Assembly (NCBI RefSeq): GCF_003008595.1 | Contig: NZ_CP027669.1 | Coordinates: forward strand, 1,302,001 to 1,366,000 | Reading direction: 5' to 3' | Origin: Simplicispira suum | GTDB lineage: Bacteria > Pseudomonadota > Gammaproteobacteria > Burkholderiales > Burkholderiaceae_C | DNA: 64,000 bases | Shown here: in pieces, positions 26,831 to 34,835 of the stretch | Layout of the letters: each line of letters opens with the position of its first letter | Numbering within the stretch: the first letter of the stretch is position 1 | The notes under the pieces: generated by a model | What the model saw: the letters and a program-made list of their open reading frames with translations, nothing else | Database searches by the model: none | What the model was told of the DNA's origin: nothing | Position numbers and translations under genes: made by a program

Positions 26831-27730
26831 TTAGCGGACCAAGCCGTCCACGCAAGCCGCCACCAACAGGGTGCTCAGTTGTACCAAGGAGGCAAAAAAG
26901 GCCGACATAGCGTGCTGGCGGGTCACTTCGCGCGACAGCACCCAGGCCTTGTGCACGAAATGCAGGCCGCCCCCCAAGGCGCCGACGAGATACACCGGGC
27001 CCGCACCCCAGAATGCCGGCAACAACGAAGCCACCAGCAATGCCACGGTACTTCCGAAGACGATGCGCGCGGCACGCTCGTTGCCCACCACGACTGGAAG
27101 CATGGGCACGCCTGCCTGCGCATAGTCGGCGCGGTTGGCAATGGCCAGGGCCCAGAAGTGCGGTGGCGTCCACAGGAAGAGCACCAAGGCAAGCAGCATG
27201 GGCAACGGCCCGAGCGCCGGATCGACTGCGGCCGCGCCTGCCAGAACTGCGAAGCTGCCGGCCAGACCGCCGATGACGATGTTCATAGGACTGCGGCGCT
27301 TGAGCCACACGGTGTACACAAAGGCGTAGAAGAATGCGCCCAGGAACACATACACCGCTGCCGCACCGTTGAGCACCAGCCACGCTGCCGCGACGGCAGC
27401 CGCAAGCATGGCCCCCATCAGCACCAGCCAGGCCGGGTGGTGCGGCAGTGCACCAGTAACAAAGGCGCGCCGCCGCGTGCGCGCCATCAGCTGGTCGCTC
27501 TGGTGTTCAACATACTGGTTGAAGGCTCCCGCGCTGGCCGAAGCCACCAGCACCGACAGCGCCAGCACCAGTACCTCGATCCAGCTGGGTGCCGGCCCAG
27601 GTGTCACCACCATGCCCACCAATGCAGTGACCATGATGAGCGAACCAATACGCAGCTTGAACAGCGAGATGACGTCGCGCGTGCGCTGCACAGCCAGGCT
27701 GCGCGCAGGGTGGAGCGTGTCGGTGTGCAT
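26831..27730 (-). CDS. ctaB: Protoheme IX farnesyltransferase (heme O synthase)
   Basis: UbiA-family prenyltransferase of 299 aa with about nine helices. The start at MHTDTLH is preceded by GGAAGCG. The prenyl-diphosphate-binding motif reads NQYVEHQSDQLMARTRRR, matching the CtaB consensus N-x3-D-x3-D-x2-M-x-R-T with Glu in place of the first Asp. It converts heme B to heme O, implying that one of the operon's heme-copper subunits carries heme O or A. It starts 14 bp after the subunit I stop. Confidence 0.93.
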   Translation of the reverse strand: MHTDTLHPARSLAVQRTRDVISLFKLRIGSLIMVTALVGMVVTPGPAPSWIEVLVLALSVLVASASAGAFNQYVEHQSDQLMARTRRRAFVTGALPHHPAWLVLMGAMLAAAVAAAWLVLNGAAAVYVFLGAFFYAFVYTVWLKRRSPMNIVIGGLAGSFAVLAGAAAVDPALGPLPMLLALVLFLWTPPHFWALAIANRADYAQAGVPMLPVVVGNERAARIVFGSTVALLVASLLPAFWGAGPVYLVGALGGGLHFVHKAWVLSREVTRQHAMSAFFASLVQLSTLLVAACVDGLVR

Positions 27731-27744
27731 AGTGCGCTTCCGCT

Positions 27745-29472
27745 TTAGGACATGCCCCACAGCTGTGCGAGGTACTTCCAGTTAATGAAGTAATACAGCA
27801 CGAAGGCGAGCAGGAACACCATGGCCAGCACGAAACTTCCAGGCGCTACCAAGCCGGCCGACCCGTAAGTCTGCGCAGCCGCTGTCCGTGCAGTGGGTGG
27901 AATCGGCGTGAAGCGCGGGCTGACAGCGCCTTGATCCAACTTCTTGCCCCACAACAAAGAGCCGACCGTGATGTAGATGTACAGTCCGCCGCCAGCAATC
28001 GCAGCGAGGCCACCGATACCGACAAGACCCATCATCAGGTAGGCTGCGCCGGGCCATTCATACGCCAGTGCCGCGCCGCTGAAAGCCATGTCCCAGTGCC
28101 TGCGCGAAACGCCCAGGGTACCGGCCCCCATCATCACGAGACAGAAGAAGTACATCGAGAAACCGAAGAGGTAGGGCTGGATCTTGGCCAGACCGGGAGA
28201 AATGGTTTCCCGCTTGAACAGCACCGGAATCAAGAAGTACGTCAGCGCCATGAAGGTCAGCGTAGTACCCACCACCACGGTCGCATGGAAGTGGCCAGGC
28301 ACATAGATGGTGTTGTGGATGATCAGGTTGAGCTGCTCGGTACCCATCATCACGCCCGAGATACCGCCGAGGAAACCAAAACCGACGATGGAGATGAAAA
28401 CCCCCGAGAAGGTAGGATTGCCCCAAGGCGCCTTGCGCAACCACTCGAACAGGCCCTTGTTGTAACCCTTGGCGCGCTGCGCCACTTCCATGGCACCCGG
28501 AACCGTGAGGCCGTGAATCATCGAAGCCAGCACAGCGAAGTACATGAAGTAGCTGGTGTTAACCACTTTCCACTCGGTACTGACGCCAGGGTCGGCCAAC
28601 AGGTGGTGCGCACTGGCAAGCTGGAGAAACAGGATGTAGAGCAGGAAGGCGCCGCGACTGACGCGCTCGGACATCGGCTTGGCGCCAAAGGCGACTGCAG
28701 CCACCAGATACCAGATGGAAATGTGCGCCGCCACGTTGATCTGCTGCGACGAGTGACCAAAGGCCCACCAAATGGTCCGGTAGATCAGCGGATCGACGTG
28801 ACTGATGAGACCGAGAGCCAGCAAATACGTTGGGATCAGGATGATCGCTCCCGAGACGATGGTGAACACCGCAATGATGGCCGCCACGATAGCGCCGAAT
28901 GTCACCAGCGGAACCGAGCCTTGGTAGGTCTTGTCGCGCTTGGCAACCACCAGCGTTCCAAAGAAGACGAAGCAAGCGATCAACGCGCCGACAGCAAAAA
29001 GGATCAAGCCCAGGTAGAACCAGGGCGTGGCCATCATCGGCACGTAGGACGTCATCATCACGCTAGAGCCGCCGCGGAACACATCGATGTTGTTCATCAC
29101 GGCGCCGACCAGCATCAGCGCGTAGGCCAACCAAGCCATCTTGGGCGTGGCAATCCGACAGCGCAGCAGCGTCGACGCACAGAAGTACAGCACTGCGACT
29201 TCAAAGAAAATCATCCAGAAGATGAGCATATTGATGCCGTGCGCGGTGAGCACCAAGTAGAAAGTGTCTGCGGCCAGCCAGTGAACGGCGGGCCAGCGTG
29301 TCAGCACCACGCCAATGGCGAGGATGCCGCCCACCAGCAGCGCGACGACAGCAGTCACCGCGTTGAAGATCATCAGGCGTTCGGCATTGCGTTCGAACTG
29401 CAGGCCCGAACGCGGGCAGGTACGGTAGGTGGTGGCGTTGCCTGAGGCAAGCGCAGCAGAAGTTGCGGCCAT
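27745..29472 (-). CDS. Cytochrome c oxidase/NO reductase-like subunit I without the cross-linking Tyr
   Basis: B-type heme-copper subunit I of 575 aa. All six metal ligands are visible: H78 (LTAHGIN, low-spin heme), H240 (WWAFGHSS, CuB), H289-H290 (SAHHLLADPG, CuB), H394 and H396 (VPGHFHA, hemes). The residue that should be the His-cross-linked Tyr (H-x3-Y, position 244) is Gln in GHSSQQ. This Tyr is needed for O2 cleavage in A- and B-type oxidases, and its loss is characteristic of non-canonical NO reductases within the superfamily. Neighbouring CuA subunit and SenC gene resemble the norSY-senC arrangement described from ammonia oxidisers. Function therefore proposed as NO reductase; oxidase activity not excluded. 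Confidence 0.85.
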   Translation of the reverse strand: MAATSAALASGNATTYRTCPRSGLQFERNAERLMIFNAVTAVVALLVGGILAIGVVLTRWPAVHWLAADTFYLVLTAHGINMLIFWMIFFEVAVLYFCASTLLRCRIATPKMAWLAYALMLVGAVMNNIDVFRGGSSVMMTSYVPMMATPWFYLGLILFAVGALIACFVFFGTLVVAKRDKTYQGSVPLVTFGAIVAAIIAVFTIVSGAIILIPTYLLALGLISHVDPLIYRTIWWAFGHSSQQINVAAHISIWYLVAAVAFGAKPMSERVSRGAFLLYILFLQLASAHHLLADPGVSTEWKVVNTSYFMYFAVLASMIHGLTVPGAMEVAQRAKGYNKGLFEWLRKAPWGNPTFSGVFISIVGFGFLGGISGVMMGTEQLNLIIHNTIYVPGHFHATVVVGTTLTFMALTYFLIPVLFKRETISPGLAKIQPYLFGFSMYFFCLVMMGAGTLGVSRRHWDMAFSGAALAYEWPGAAYLMMGLVGIGGLAAIAGGGLYIYITVGSLLWGKKLDQGAVSPRFTPIPPTARTAAAQTYGSAGLVAPGSFVLAMVFLLAFVLYYFINWKYLAQLWGMS

Positions 29473-29487
29473 TGTTATGTGCTCCTG

Positions 29488-30027
29488 CTATTTGACGTAG
29501 AGGCGTCCCACCATGGTGTGGTGGTTGATGCCGCAAAACTCGTTACAGACGATAGAGAACTGACCCGACTGGTTGGGCGTAATCTTCATCACGTGCTCAT
29601 ATCCAGGCACCACCTGGATGTTGATGTTGGTCGGCTGCAGAGAGAAGCCGTGGTTGTAATCCATAGAAGTCATGTGCAGCTTGTAGGTTTTGTCTTTTTC
29701 AAGCTCGAGAATGGGCCACCAGGACCACAAACGTCCGATGAGGTAGACGTCGCTGCCCTCAGGTGGGTGCACCACAGGGATTTTTTCGTCGGTCTCGGTG
29801 CGTACGGTGTACTTGTCGACCATGGCCTGCGTCTTGGCAGAGAACATCTCTGGCGTGGTCTTGTAGGTTTCCGTGGAGAGGTTTTGCTTGCCGTAGATGT
29901 GCCAGCCGACCATCATGAAGAACATGACCATGCACCAAGCGAAGGCGATGGCGATCCATAGGCCTTCGACACGGTCCAGCGGGTGCTTCCACCAAAGCCG
30001 TTCGGCGGGGGGGAGAATAGCGCTCAT
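29488..30027 (-). CDS. CuA-containing subunit II of the heme-copper enzyme
   Basis: Subunit II of 179 aa with a single N-terminal TM (about residues 22-42) and a periplasmic cupredoxin domain. The CuA ligand set is complete: His in MDYNHGFSL and then CNEFCGINHHTM, with two Cys, bridging Glu, His and Met in the correct spacing. Having only one TM, it resembles B-type (ba3) subunit II. It should accept electrons from a c-type cytochrome or cupredoxin and pass them to the adjacent subunit I. GAGGAG precedes the start; it lies 15 bp upstream of the subunit I gene. Confidence 0.92.
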   Translation of the reverse strand: MSAILPPAERLWWKHPLDRVEGLWIAIAFAWCMVMFFMMVGWHIYGKQNLSTETYKTTPEMFSAKTQAMVDKYTVRTETDEKIPVVHPPEGSDVYLIGRLWSWWPILELEKDKTYKLHMTSMDYNHGFSLQPTNINIQVVPGYEHVMKITPNQSGQFSIVCNEFCGINHHTMVGRLYVK

Positions 30028-30041
30028 GTGCGGGCTCCTCT

Positions 30042-30197
30042 TTACTTGGCCAAGGGAATGGTCAAGATCTCAATCACCCCCCACAGTGAATACACCACCA
30101 TCGGGATCATCACCCCGATAAACAGCAGCAGGAAAGGGTTGTCCAGCAATTGCTGAATCATCGGAACCTTCTCGTTCTCGTCGTCATGGTGTTCCAT
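30042..30197 (-). CDS. 51-aa single-TM protein, first gene of the heme-copper operon
   Basis: Small protein of 51 residues with a strong GAGGAG ribosome site. The N terminus is charged (MEHHDDENEKVP); the rest is one hydrophobic helix (about 21-46) ending PLAK. It lies 14 bp upstream of the CuA subunit gene. Small single-helix subunits occur in B-type oxidases (for example subunit IIa of ba3), so it may be a stabilising subunit. No family was recognised. Confidence 0.75.
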   Translation of the reverse strand: MEHHDDENEKVPMIQQLLDNPFLLLFIGVMIPMVVYSLWGVIEILTIPLAK

Positions 30198-30259
30198 AGG
30201 GGTATCTCCTCGGTTACCTAAAGATGCATTCGATTCTCGGGTTTAGCCTCATCGTAAGC

Positions 30260-30273
30260 TTGATCTACGACAA
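30260..30273. promoter_or_regulatory. FNR/DNR-like box in front of the heme-copper operon
   Basis: TTGAT-CTAC-GACAA matches eight of ten positions of the TTGAT-N4-ATCAA box used by FNR and NO-sensing DNR/NNR regulators. It lies 63 bp upstream of the first start codon, between the operon and the divergent ctaA-like gene. The right half-site is weak. Confidence 0.35.
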
Positions 30274-30341
30274 GGTCCACCGCCAGCAGCGCTAGGGGAA
30301 ACCACTAACGTTGCGTCCTTTCCACTCTCTCGGTCCGCAGA

Positions 30342-31333
30342 ATGGCCGCTTTTCTCGTTGAGCGCAAGATGCATTCCCCTATCGCGTCGATGACTTTGCC
30401 CCAGCGCAGCAGCCTGCTGCGGCGTGCCGCCTGGCTGTGTGCTGCGCTGGTTCTGATAGTGATCAGCCTGAGCGCGTTTCTGCGCCAATCGAATGCGGGC
30501 CTGGGTTGCACACCCTGGCCTGCCTGCCATGCCCGCGCTGCAGCGGGCGAGGCGCCGCAGGAGGCGGCCGGGCCGACCCAGCGCGGGGCCCGCGCCGTGC
30601 ACCGGGTGACCGCTTCGTCTTTGCTTGTGCTCCTGCTGGGCATGGCGGCGCTGGCTTGGATGCCCACGCCCCGCGCGGGCGTGGAAGGCCGTCAGATCCT
30701 GCTTGCGCTGGGCCTGGTGCTGTTCCTGGCGCTGCTGGGGCCGTTCACCTCCGGATCACGCGTACCTGCGGTGACGCTGGGCAATCTCCTGGGGGCCTGT
30801 TGTTGTTCGCCGTCTGTGTGCGCCTTGCGCTGCCCCCTGCAGCGCGCTCGGCGCGAGCCGGCCCGCCGCTGGGCCGCTGGGCTTGGACTGCGTTCGCGCT
30901 GCTTCTGATGCAGATGGTGCTAGGCGGGCTGATCAGTGCAGGCTACGCCGGTTTGAGCTGTCCGCAACTGCTTGGCTGCCATCCAGGAGCGCAGGGCTGG
31001 CTGGCGCTCAGTCCCTGGCAAGTGCCCGGCGCAGGCGCAGGGCTGCCCCAATACGCTGGGGGCGTGGGCGTGCAATGGCTGCACCGTCTGGGTACGCTGG
31101 CGGTGCTGGCAGCGGTGATTGCGCTGGCGCTGGCCGCCTGGCGCGCCGGTCGGCGCAAGTCGGCCACGGTGCTGGTGACGCTTGTCGCGCTGCAGACCGA
31201 ACTGGGGATGGTGCTGGCGCTGGGCGCTCTGCCCCTGGGCGCTGCACTGGCGCACAACCTGCTCGCTGCGCTGTTGCTGGCCACCGTGGCGACGCTGCTG
31301 CCGCGCGCCCGCGTACTGTCACCTGGGTTGTGA
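30342..31333 (+). pseudogene. CtaA/COX15-like heme A synthase, frameshifted
   Basis: Two overlapping frames together make one CtaA/COX15-like protein of about 330 aa. The first frame runs through SNAGLGCTPWPACHA and HRVTASS to TLGNLLG; the second continues GLLLFAVCV through SCPQLLGCHPG, QWLHRLG and ALAHNLLAAL to the stop. The break is at the G5 run at 30791-30795; a sixth G would restore NLLGGLLLF. Conserved His residues survive on both sides. It may be a sequencing error, a recent pseudogene or a slippage site. Divergent from the heme-copper operon, it would supply heme A. The start could also be at 30369. Confidence 0.8.
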
Positions 31334-31364
31334 CACGCGCGCCGGGCGCTGAGCACAATGGCCC

Positions 31365-32657
31365 ATGGACTTCGCCCCTTCAGCCCGAGCGCAGGAACTG
31401 CTGCTGCGCATGGATGCCTTCGTACAGCGCTATCTTCTGCCGCACAACGCTGCGTGGCATGCGGCGGCGCAGGCAGGCAGCTATCCACCGCCGTTTCTCG
31501 CTGATCTGAAGGCCCTGGCGCGCGAGGAAGGCCTGTGGAACCTGTTCTTGCCCACCCTGCGCGAGGATGAGCCGGGAACCCGTCTTTCCAACCTGGACTA
31601 CGCACCGCTGGCCGAGTGCATGGGGCGCCTGCCCTGGGCGGCCGAGGTCTTCAATTGCAACGCTCCCGACACCGGAAACATCGAGTTGCTGCATCGCTTC
31701 GCGTCGGCGGAGCAGCGCGGCGAATGGCTCGAACCATTGCTGGACGGGCGCATCCGCTCGGCCTTTGCCATGAGCGAACCCGATGTGGCCTCGTCGGACC
31801 CGACGAATCTGCAGACCACCGTGCGGCGCGACGGCACCGAGCTGGAACTGAGTGGCAGAAAATGGTTCATCACCGGCGCGGCGCACCCCGATTGCCGGCT
31901 GCTGATCGTGATGTGCCGAAACGCAGGCGAAGATCCGGAGCCCGGCAGCATCCACCAGCGCCACAGCATGGTGCTGGTGCCGCTGGAGGCACCGGGTGTG
32001 CAGGTGCTGCGCAACATTCCCGTGCTGCATCACCACGCCCCCGAAGGCCACTGCGAAATCCTGCTGCAAGGCGTGCGTGTGCCCGAGAGCTCCTTGCTGG
32101 GCGAATGGGGCGCGGGCTTTGCGATGGCGCAAGCCCGGCTCGGGCCGGGCCGCGTGCACCACTGCATGCGCAGCATCGGCCAGTGCGAACTGGCGTTGCA
32201 ATTGGCGGCCGAGCGCACGCTGGAGCGCCAGATGTTTGGCCGCTACGAGTCGGATTTTTCCAACGTGCAGGACTGGCTGGCCGAGTCGCGCATCGAGATT
32301 GACCAGGCGCGTTTGCTGGTGCTGCGCACCGCCTGGCTGCTGGATCAGGGGAGCGCTGCAGACGCGGCGGGAACGCGCGCCCAGGTGGCAGCCATCAAGG
32401 TGGTGGCTGCACGCCTGCAGACGCGTGTGGTGAACCGGGCCATGCAGGTGTTTGGTGCCATGGGACTGTCCCCCGACACGCCGCTGGCCCAGTTCTGGAG
32501 CTGGGGCCGCGCCCTGCATCTGATGGACGGGCCGGACGAGGTGCACCTGCGCAGCGTGGCGCGGCATGAACTGGCCCAGGCGCGGGGCCGCATGGGCCAG
32601 AGCAGCGCCTGGTTCACGACGCCTGAGCAAATGCGGGCGCCCCCACGGGTACGCTAG
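31365..32657 (+). CDS. Acyl-CoA dehydrogenase family protein
   Basis: Flavoprotein of 430 aa. It has the acyl-CoA dehydrogenase FAD/substrate signature FAMSEPDVASSDPTNL, then the mid beta-domain GRKWFITGA, and a C-terminal helical domain with FGAMGLSPDTPLAQFW. The sequence type resembles the ACAD10/11-like group. The C-terminal tail has HLMDGPDEVHLRSVAR, close to the family's ligand loop. It would oxidise an acyl-CoA to the enoyl-CoA, passing electrons to ETF. It stands alone, with no other beta-oxidation gene nearby, so substrate cannot be deduced. Confidence 0.9.
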   Translation: MDFAPSARAQELLLRMDAFVQRYLLPHNAAWHAAAQAGSYPPPFLADLKALAREEGLWNLFLPTLREDEPGTRLSNLDYAPLAECMGRLPWAAEVFNCNAPDTGNIELLHRFASAEQRGEWLEPLLDGRIRSAFAMSEPDVASSDPTNLQTTVRRDGTELELSGRKWFITGAAHPDCRLLIVMCRNAGEDPEPGSIHQRHSMVLVPLEAPGVQVLRNIPVLHHHAPEGHCEILLQGVRVPESSLLGEWGAGFAMAQARLGPGRVHHCMRSIGQCELALQLAAERTLERQMFGRYESDFSNVQDWLAESRIEIDQARLLVLRTAWLLDQGSAADAAGTRAQVAAIKVVAARLQTRVVNRAMQVFGAMGLSPDTPLAQFWSWGRALHLMDGPDEVHLRSVARHELAQARGRMGQSSAWFTTPEQMRAPPRVR

Positions 32658-32661
32658 TCTG

Positions 32662-32728
32662 CTACGATATTTATAGCTTCTAACGCTTATTGGATAAGCG
32701 CTAGCGGCATAAACAATCTATATTTTCG
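32662..32728. repeat. Dispersed palindromic repeat, copy 6 (near-intact)
   Basis: The core CTAACGCTTA-TTGGA-TAAGCGCTAG has one mismatch in a 10-bp stem, flanked by 'tatagctt' and 'cggcataaac'. It lies between convergent acyl-CoA dehydrogenase and diguanylate cyclase genes and could end both transcripts. Confidence 0.7.
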
Positions 32729-32740
32729 CGGATTCGATGC

Positions 32741-33904
32741 TCAGTTTTGAGCTTGCGGCTGCAGCGTGGATCGTGCAGCCGGTGTGCGCTGCGGGTGGCG
32801 CACCACACGGTTGCGTCCTTGTGCCTTGGCCTGGTAAAGCGCCTCGTCCGTGCACTCGACCACTTGCTCCACCGACTGGCCCGGCAGACTCTCGGCCAAG
32901 CCTGCCGATACCGTCACTGCCACGTGACCGGCAGGGCAGGGAACCTGCAGCGTGGCCACCTCGGCGCGCAAGCGCTCAAGCAGCAATGCCGCACCCGCAG
33001 CGTCGGTCTCAGGCAGGAGCAACAAAAACTCCTCGCCGCCCCAGCGCGCGAGCACGTCGGTACTGCGCAGATTTTTGACGGCGCTTTGGGCAAACGCACA
33101 CAGCACCGCGTCGCCCACCGCATGGCCGTGTTGGTCATTGACCCGTTTGAAAAGATCCAGATCCAGCAGCGCCAGCACCAGCGGGCGCCCACTGCGGTCG
33201 CAGCGCTCACGTTCCACCGCCAGCAGTTCGGTCATGCGGCGCCGGTTGACCAGGCCGGTCAGGTCGTCGTGCGCGGCCAGATGATGGATGCGCGCCAGTG
33301 CCGCAGCCAGTGCGTGCTTTTGCCGCTTGAGCCGCTGGCGCACATGCTGAATGCGCAGACCGACAAAGGTGCTTCCGCCGAGCACAAGAACGATCATCAC
33401 GCCGTAGGCCAGCTCCAGCACCGCGTTGTGTCCAGGGGCATCCATCCAGAAGACCACCACCGTCGCGATGCCGAAGCACAGCAGCGACAGCAGCAGGTTG
33501 GCCAGCATCTGGCGCGCGCTCAGGTTGAAGATGCCAAACATCAACACCAGCGAGAGAATGACCGGCGTGATTCCGCGCGCTTCGCCCAGCAAGGCATAAC
33601 CCGCCGCGTTGCTCAGGATGGCGTAGCGAATCTGCAGTTGGGTCAGCGCTGGATCGTCCAGGCTTAGGGTCCAGCCGGTACGGATGCACACCAGCACCGC
33701 GAGGTTGAACAGCACGAGCGTGCTGATCCAGATGAGGCTCAGATCCACACGCGCAAAACCGGCGTAGGCCAACAGCATGACGAGCCCGCCGCACACTGCG
33801 GAAAGCAGCGCCGACACCGCCGTCATGGCAACACGGATGCGCATGTGGTGATCGACGCCGAGGAGCCGCTGCGCCCAGGCGCTGCGGTTCACGTTACGGA
33901 CCAT
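32741..33904 (-). CDS. Membrane diguanylate cyclase (GGDEF)
   Basis: Protein of 387 aa. The start at 33904 has AAAGG 7 nt upstream; a GTG 17 codons earlier is less likely. About six membrane helices (residues 25-190) form a sensor-like N-terminal region, then a GGDEF domain with ARWGGEEFLLLLPE. The RSTD motif five residues upstream matches the RxxD allosteric I-site, so product inhibition by c-di-GMP is expected. It should make c-di-GMP in response to an unknown membrane signal. No EAL domain. Confidence 0.9.
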   Translation of the reverse strand: MVRNVNRSAWAQRLLGVDHHMRIRVAMTAVSALLSAVCGGLVMLLAYAGFARVDLSLIWISTLVLFNLAVLVCIRTGWTLSLDDPALTQLQIRYAILSNAAGYALLGEARGITPVILSLVLMFGIFNLSARQMLANLLLSLLCFGIATVVVFWMDAPGHNAVLELAYGVMIVLVLGGSTFVGLRIQHVRQRLKRQKHALAAALARIHHLAAHDDLTGLVNRRRMTELLAVERERCDRSGRPLVLALLDLDLFKRVNDQHGHAVGDAVLCAFAQSAVKNLRSTDVLARWGGEEFLLLLPETDAAGAALLLERLRAEVATLQVPCPAGHVAVTVSAGLAESLPGQSVEQVVECTDEALYQAKAQGRNRVVRHPQRTPAARSTLQPQAQN

Positions 33905-34105
33905 GCCACGCCTTTCATAGGTTATGGGCAAGCACTGCGCTGCGGGTGTCGACACTGCGGCGCCATTCTAGGGACGCACGGTTTTGGTGCAAACGCAAGC
34001 CCCCACAGAGAGGTCGGCTTGGGCCGGCAGGAGATGGAGACCGCCGGGTCCAGGCCTGCCAGGCCGTCCCAAACCCATTCTGAGCCTGCGGTTGAAAACT
34101 GCGAC

Positions 34106-34134
34106 TTGCAGGAAGGGGTTTCGTCGCATAAGAT
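34106..34134 (+). promoter_or_regulatory. Candidate sigma-70 promoter of the TetR gene
   Basis: TTGCAG and TAAGAT are separated by 17 bp. The -35 is a weak match and the -10 fits four of six. The TetR operator begins at the next base, as expected for autorepression. Confidence 0.4.
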
Positions 34135-34148
34135 AGTAATCAATTACT
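34135..34148. promoter_or_regulatory. TetR-type operator palindrome
   Basis: AGTAAT-CA-ATTACT is a perfect 6-bp inverted repeat with a 2-bp centre, located 17 bp before the regulator start codon. It overlaps the likely transcription start. Confidence 0.55.
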
Positions 34149-34165
34149 CACTTTCAGAGCATTCC

Positions 34166-34774
34166 GTGTCTACTGCTTCCAAATACCTGCCTGCCGATGA
34201 GCGCCGCGCCGCAACCGTGGAGGCTGTCATTGAACTGGCCGCCACCCAGAATCCGAGCGACATCACCACCGCAGCGATTGCCGGCCACATGCACCTGACC
34301 CAAGGGGCATTGTTTCGCCACTTTCCATCCAAGGACGCCATCCTGCAGGCCGTCATGGAATGGGTGGCCGAGCAGTTGCTGGCCCGCGTCGAGCGGGCCG
34401 CACAGGATGCACCTTCTCCCCTGGCCGCTCTGGAGGCCATGTTTCTGGCGCACACCGCCTTCATCGCAGAGCACCCCGGCGTTCCGCGCATGATGTTTGG
34501 TGAACTCCAGCGCACGGGCGACAGCCTGCCCCGGCGCATGGTGCGCACCCTGCTGGGGCGTTATGGCGAGCGCCTGCAGCAGCTGTTTGCAGAGGGCAAG
34601 GCGAGTGGCGAAATCGACCCCGCCCTGGACACAGAGGCCGCCGCCACTTCATTCATCGGCAGCATCCAGGGCCTGGTCATGCAGTCCATGCTGTCCGGTG
34701 ACGTAGCGCGCATTCGCCGCGACGCGCCGCGCGTGTACGCCATTTACCAGCGCGGCATCCGGAGCGCGCCATGA
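34166..34774 (+). CDS. TetR/AcrR-family transcriptional regulator
   Basis: Regulator of 202 aa starting at GTG. The HTH lies near residues 25-50 (ITTAAIAGHMHLTQGALFRHFPSKD cut short here: key residues T, H, G, F and H of the GALFRHFPSKD helix), with a ligand-binding C-terminal domain. A perfect palindrome lies just upstream of the start. It precedes an ABC-type efflux operon on the same strand, which it most likely represses, as is common for TetR regulators of efflux pumps. Confidence 0.88.
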   Translation: MSTASKYLPADERRAATVEAVIELAATQNPSDITTAAIAGHMHLTQGALFRHFPSKDAILQAVMEWVAEQLLARVERAAQDAPSPLAALEAMFLAHTAFIAEHPGVPRMMFGELQRTGDSLPRRMVRTLLGRYGERLQQLFAEGKASGEIDPALDTEAAATSFIGSIQGLVMQSMLSGDVARIRRDAPRVYAIYQRGIRSAP

Positions 34775-34835
34775 GCGCCGCGCCGGGCCGCTCCCCAGCA
34801 AGCTCGCGCCGCAGTGCGCAGCAAGGAGGTATTCA

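Noticed and set aside
27745..30027. Ordinary aa3-type cytochrome c oxidase
   Set aside because: The cross-linking Tyr is Gln, subunit II has one TM, and no subunit III is present.
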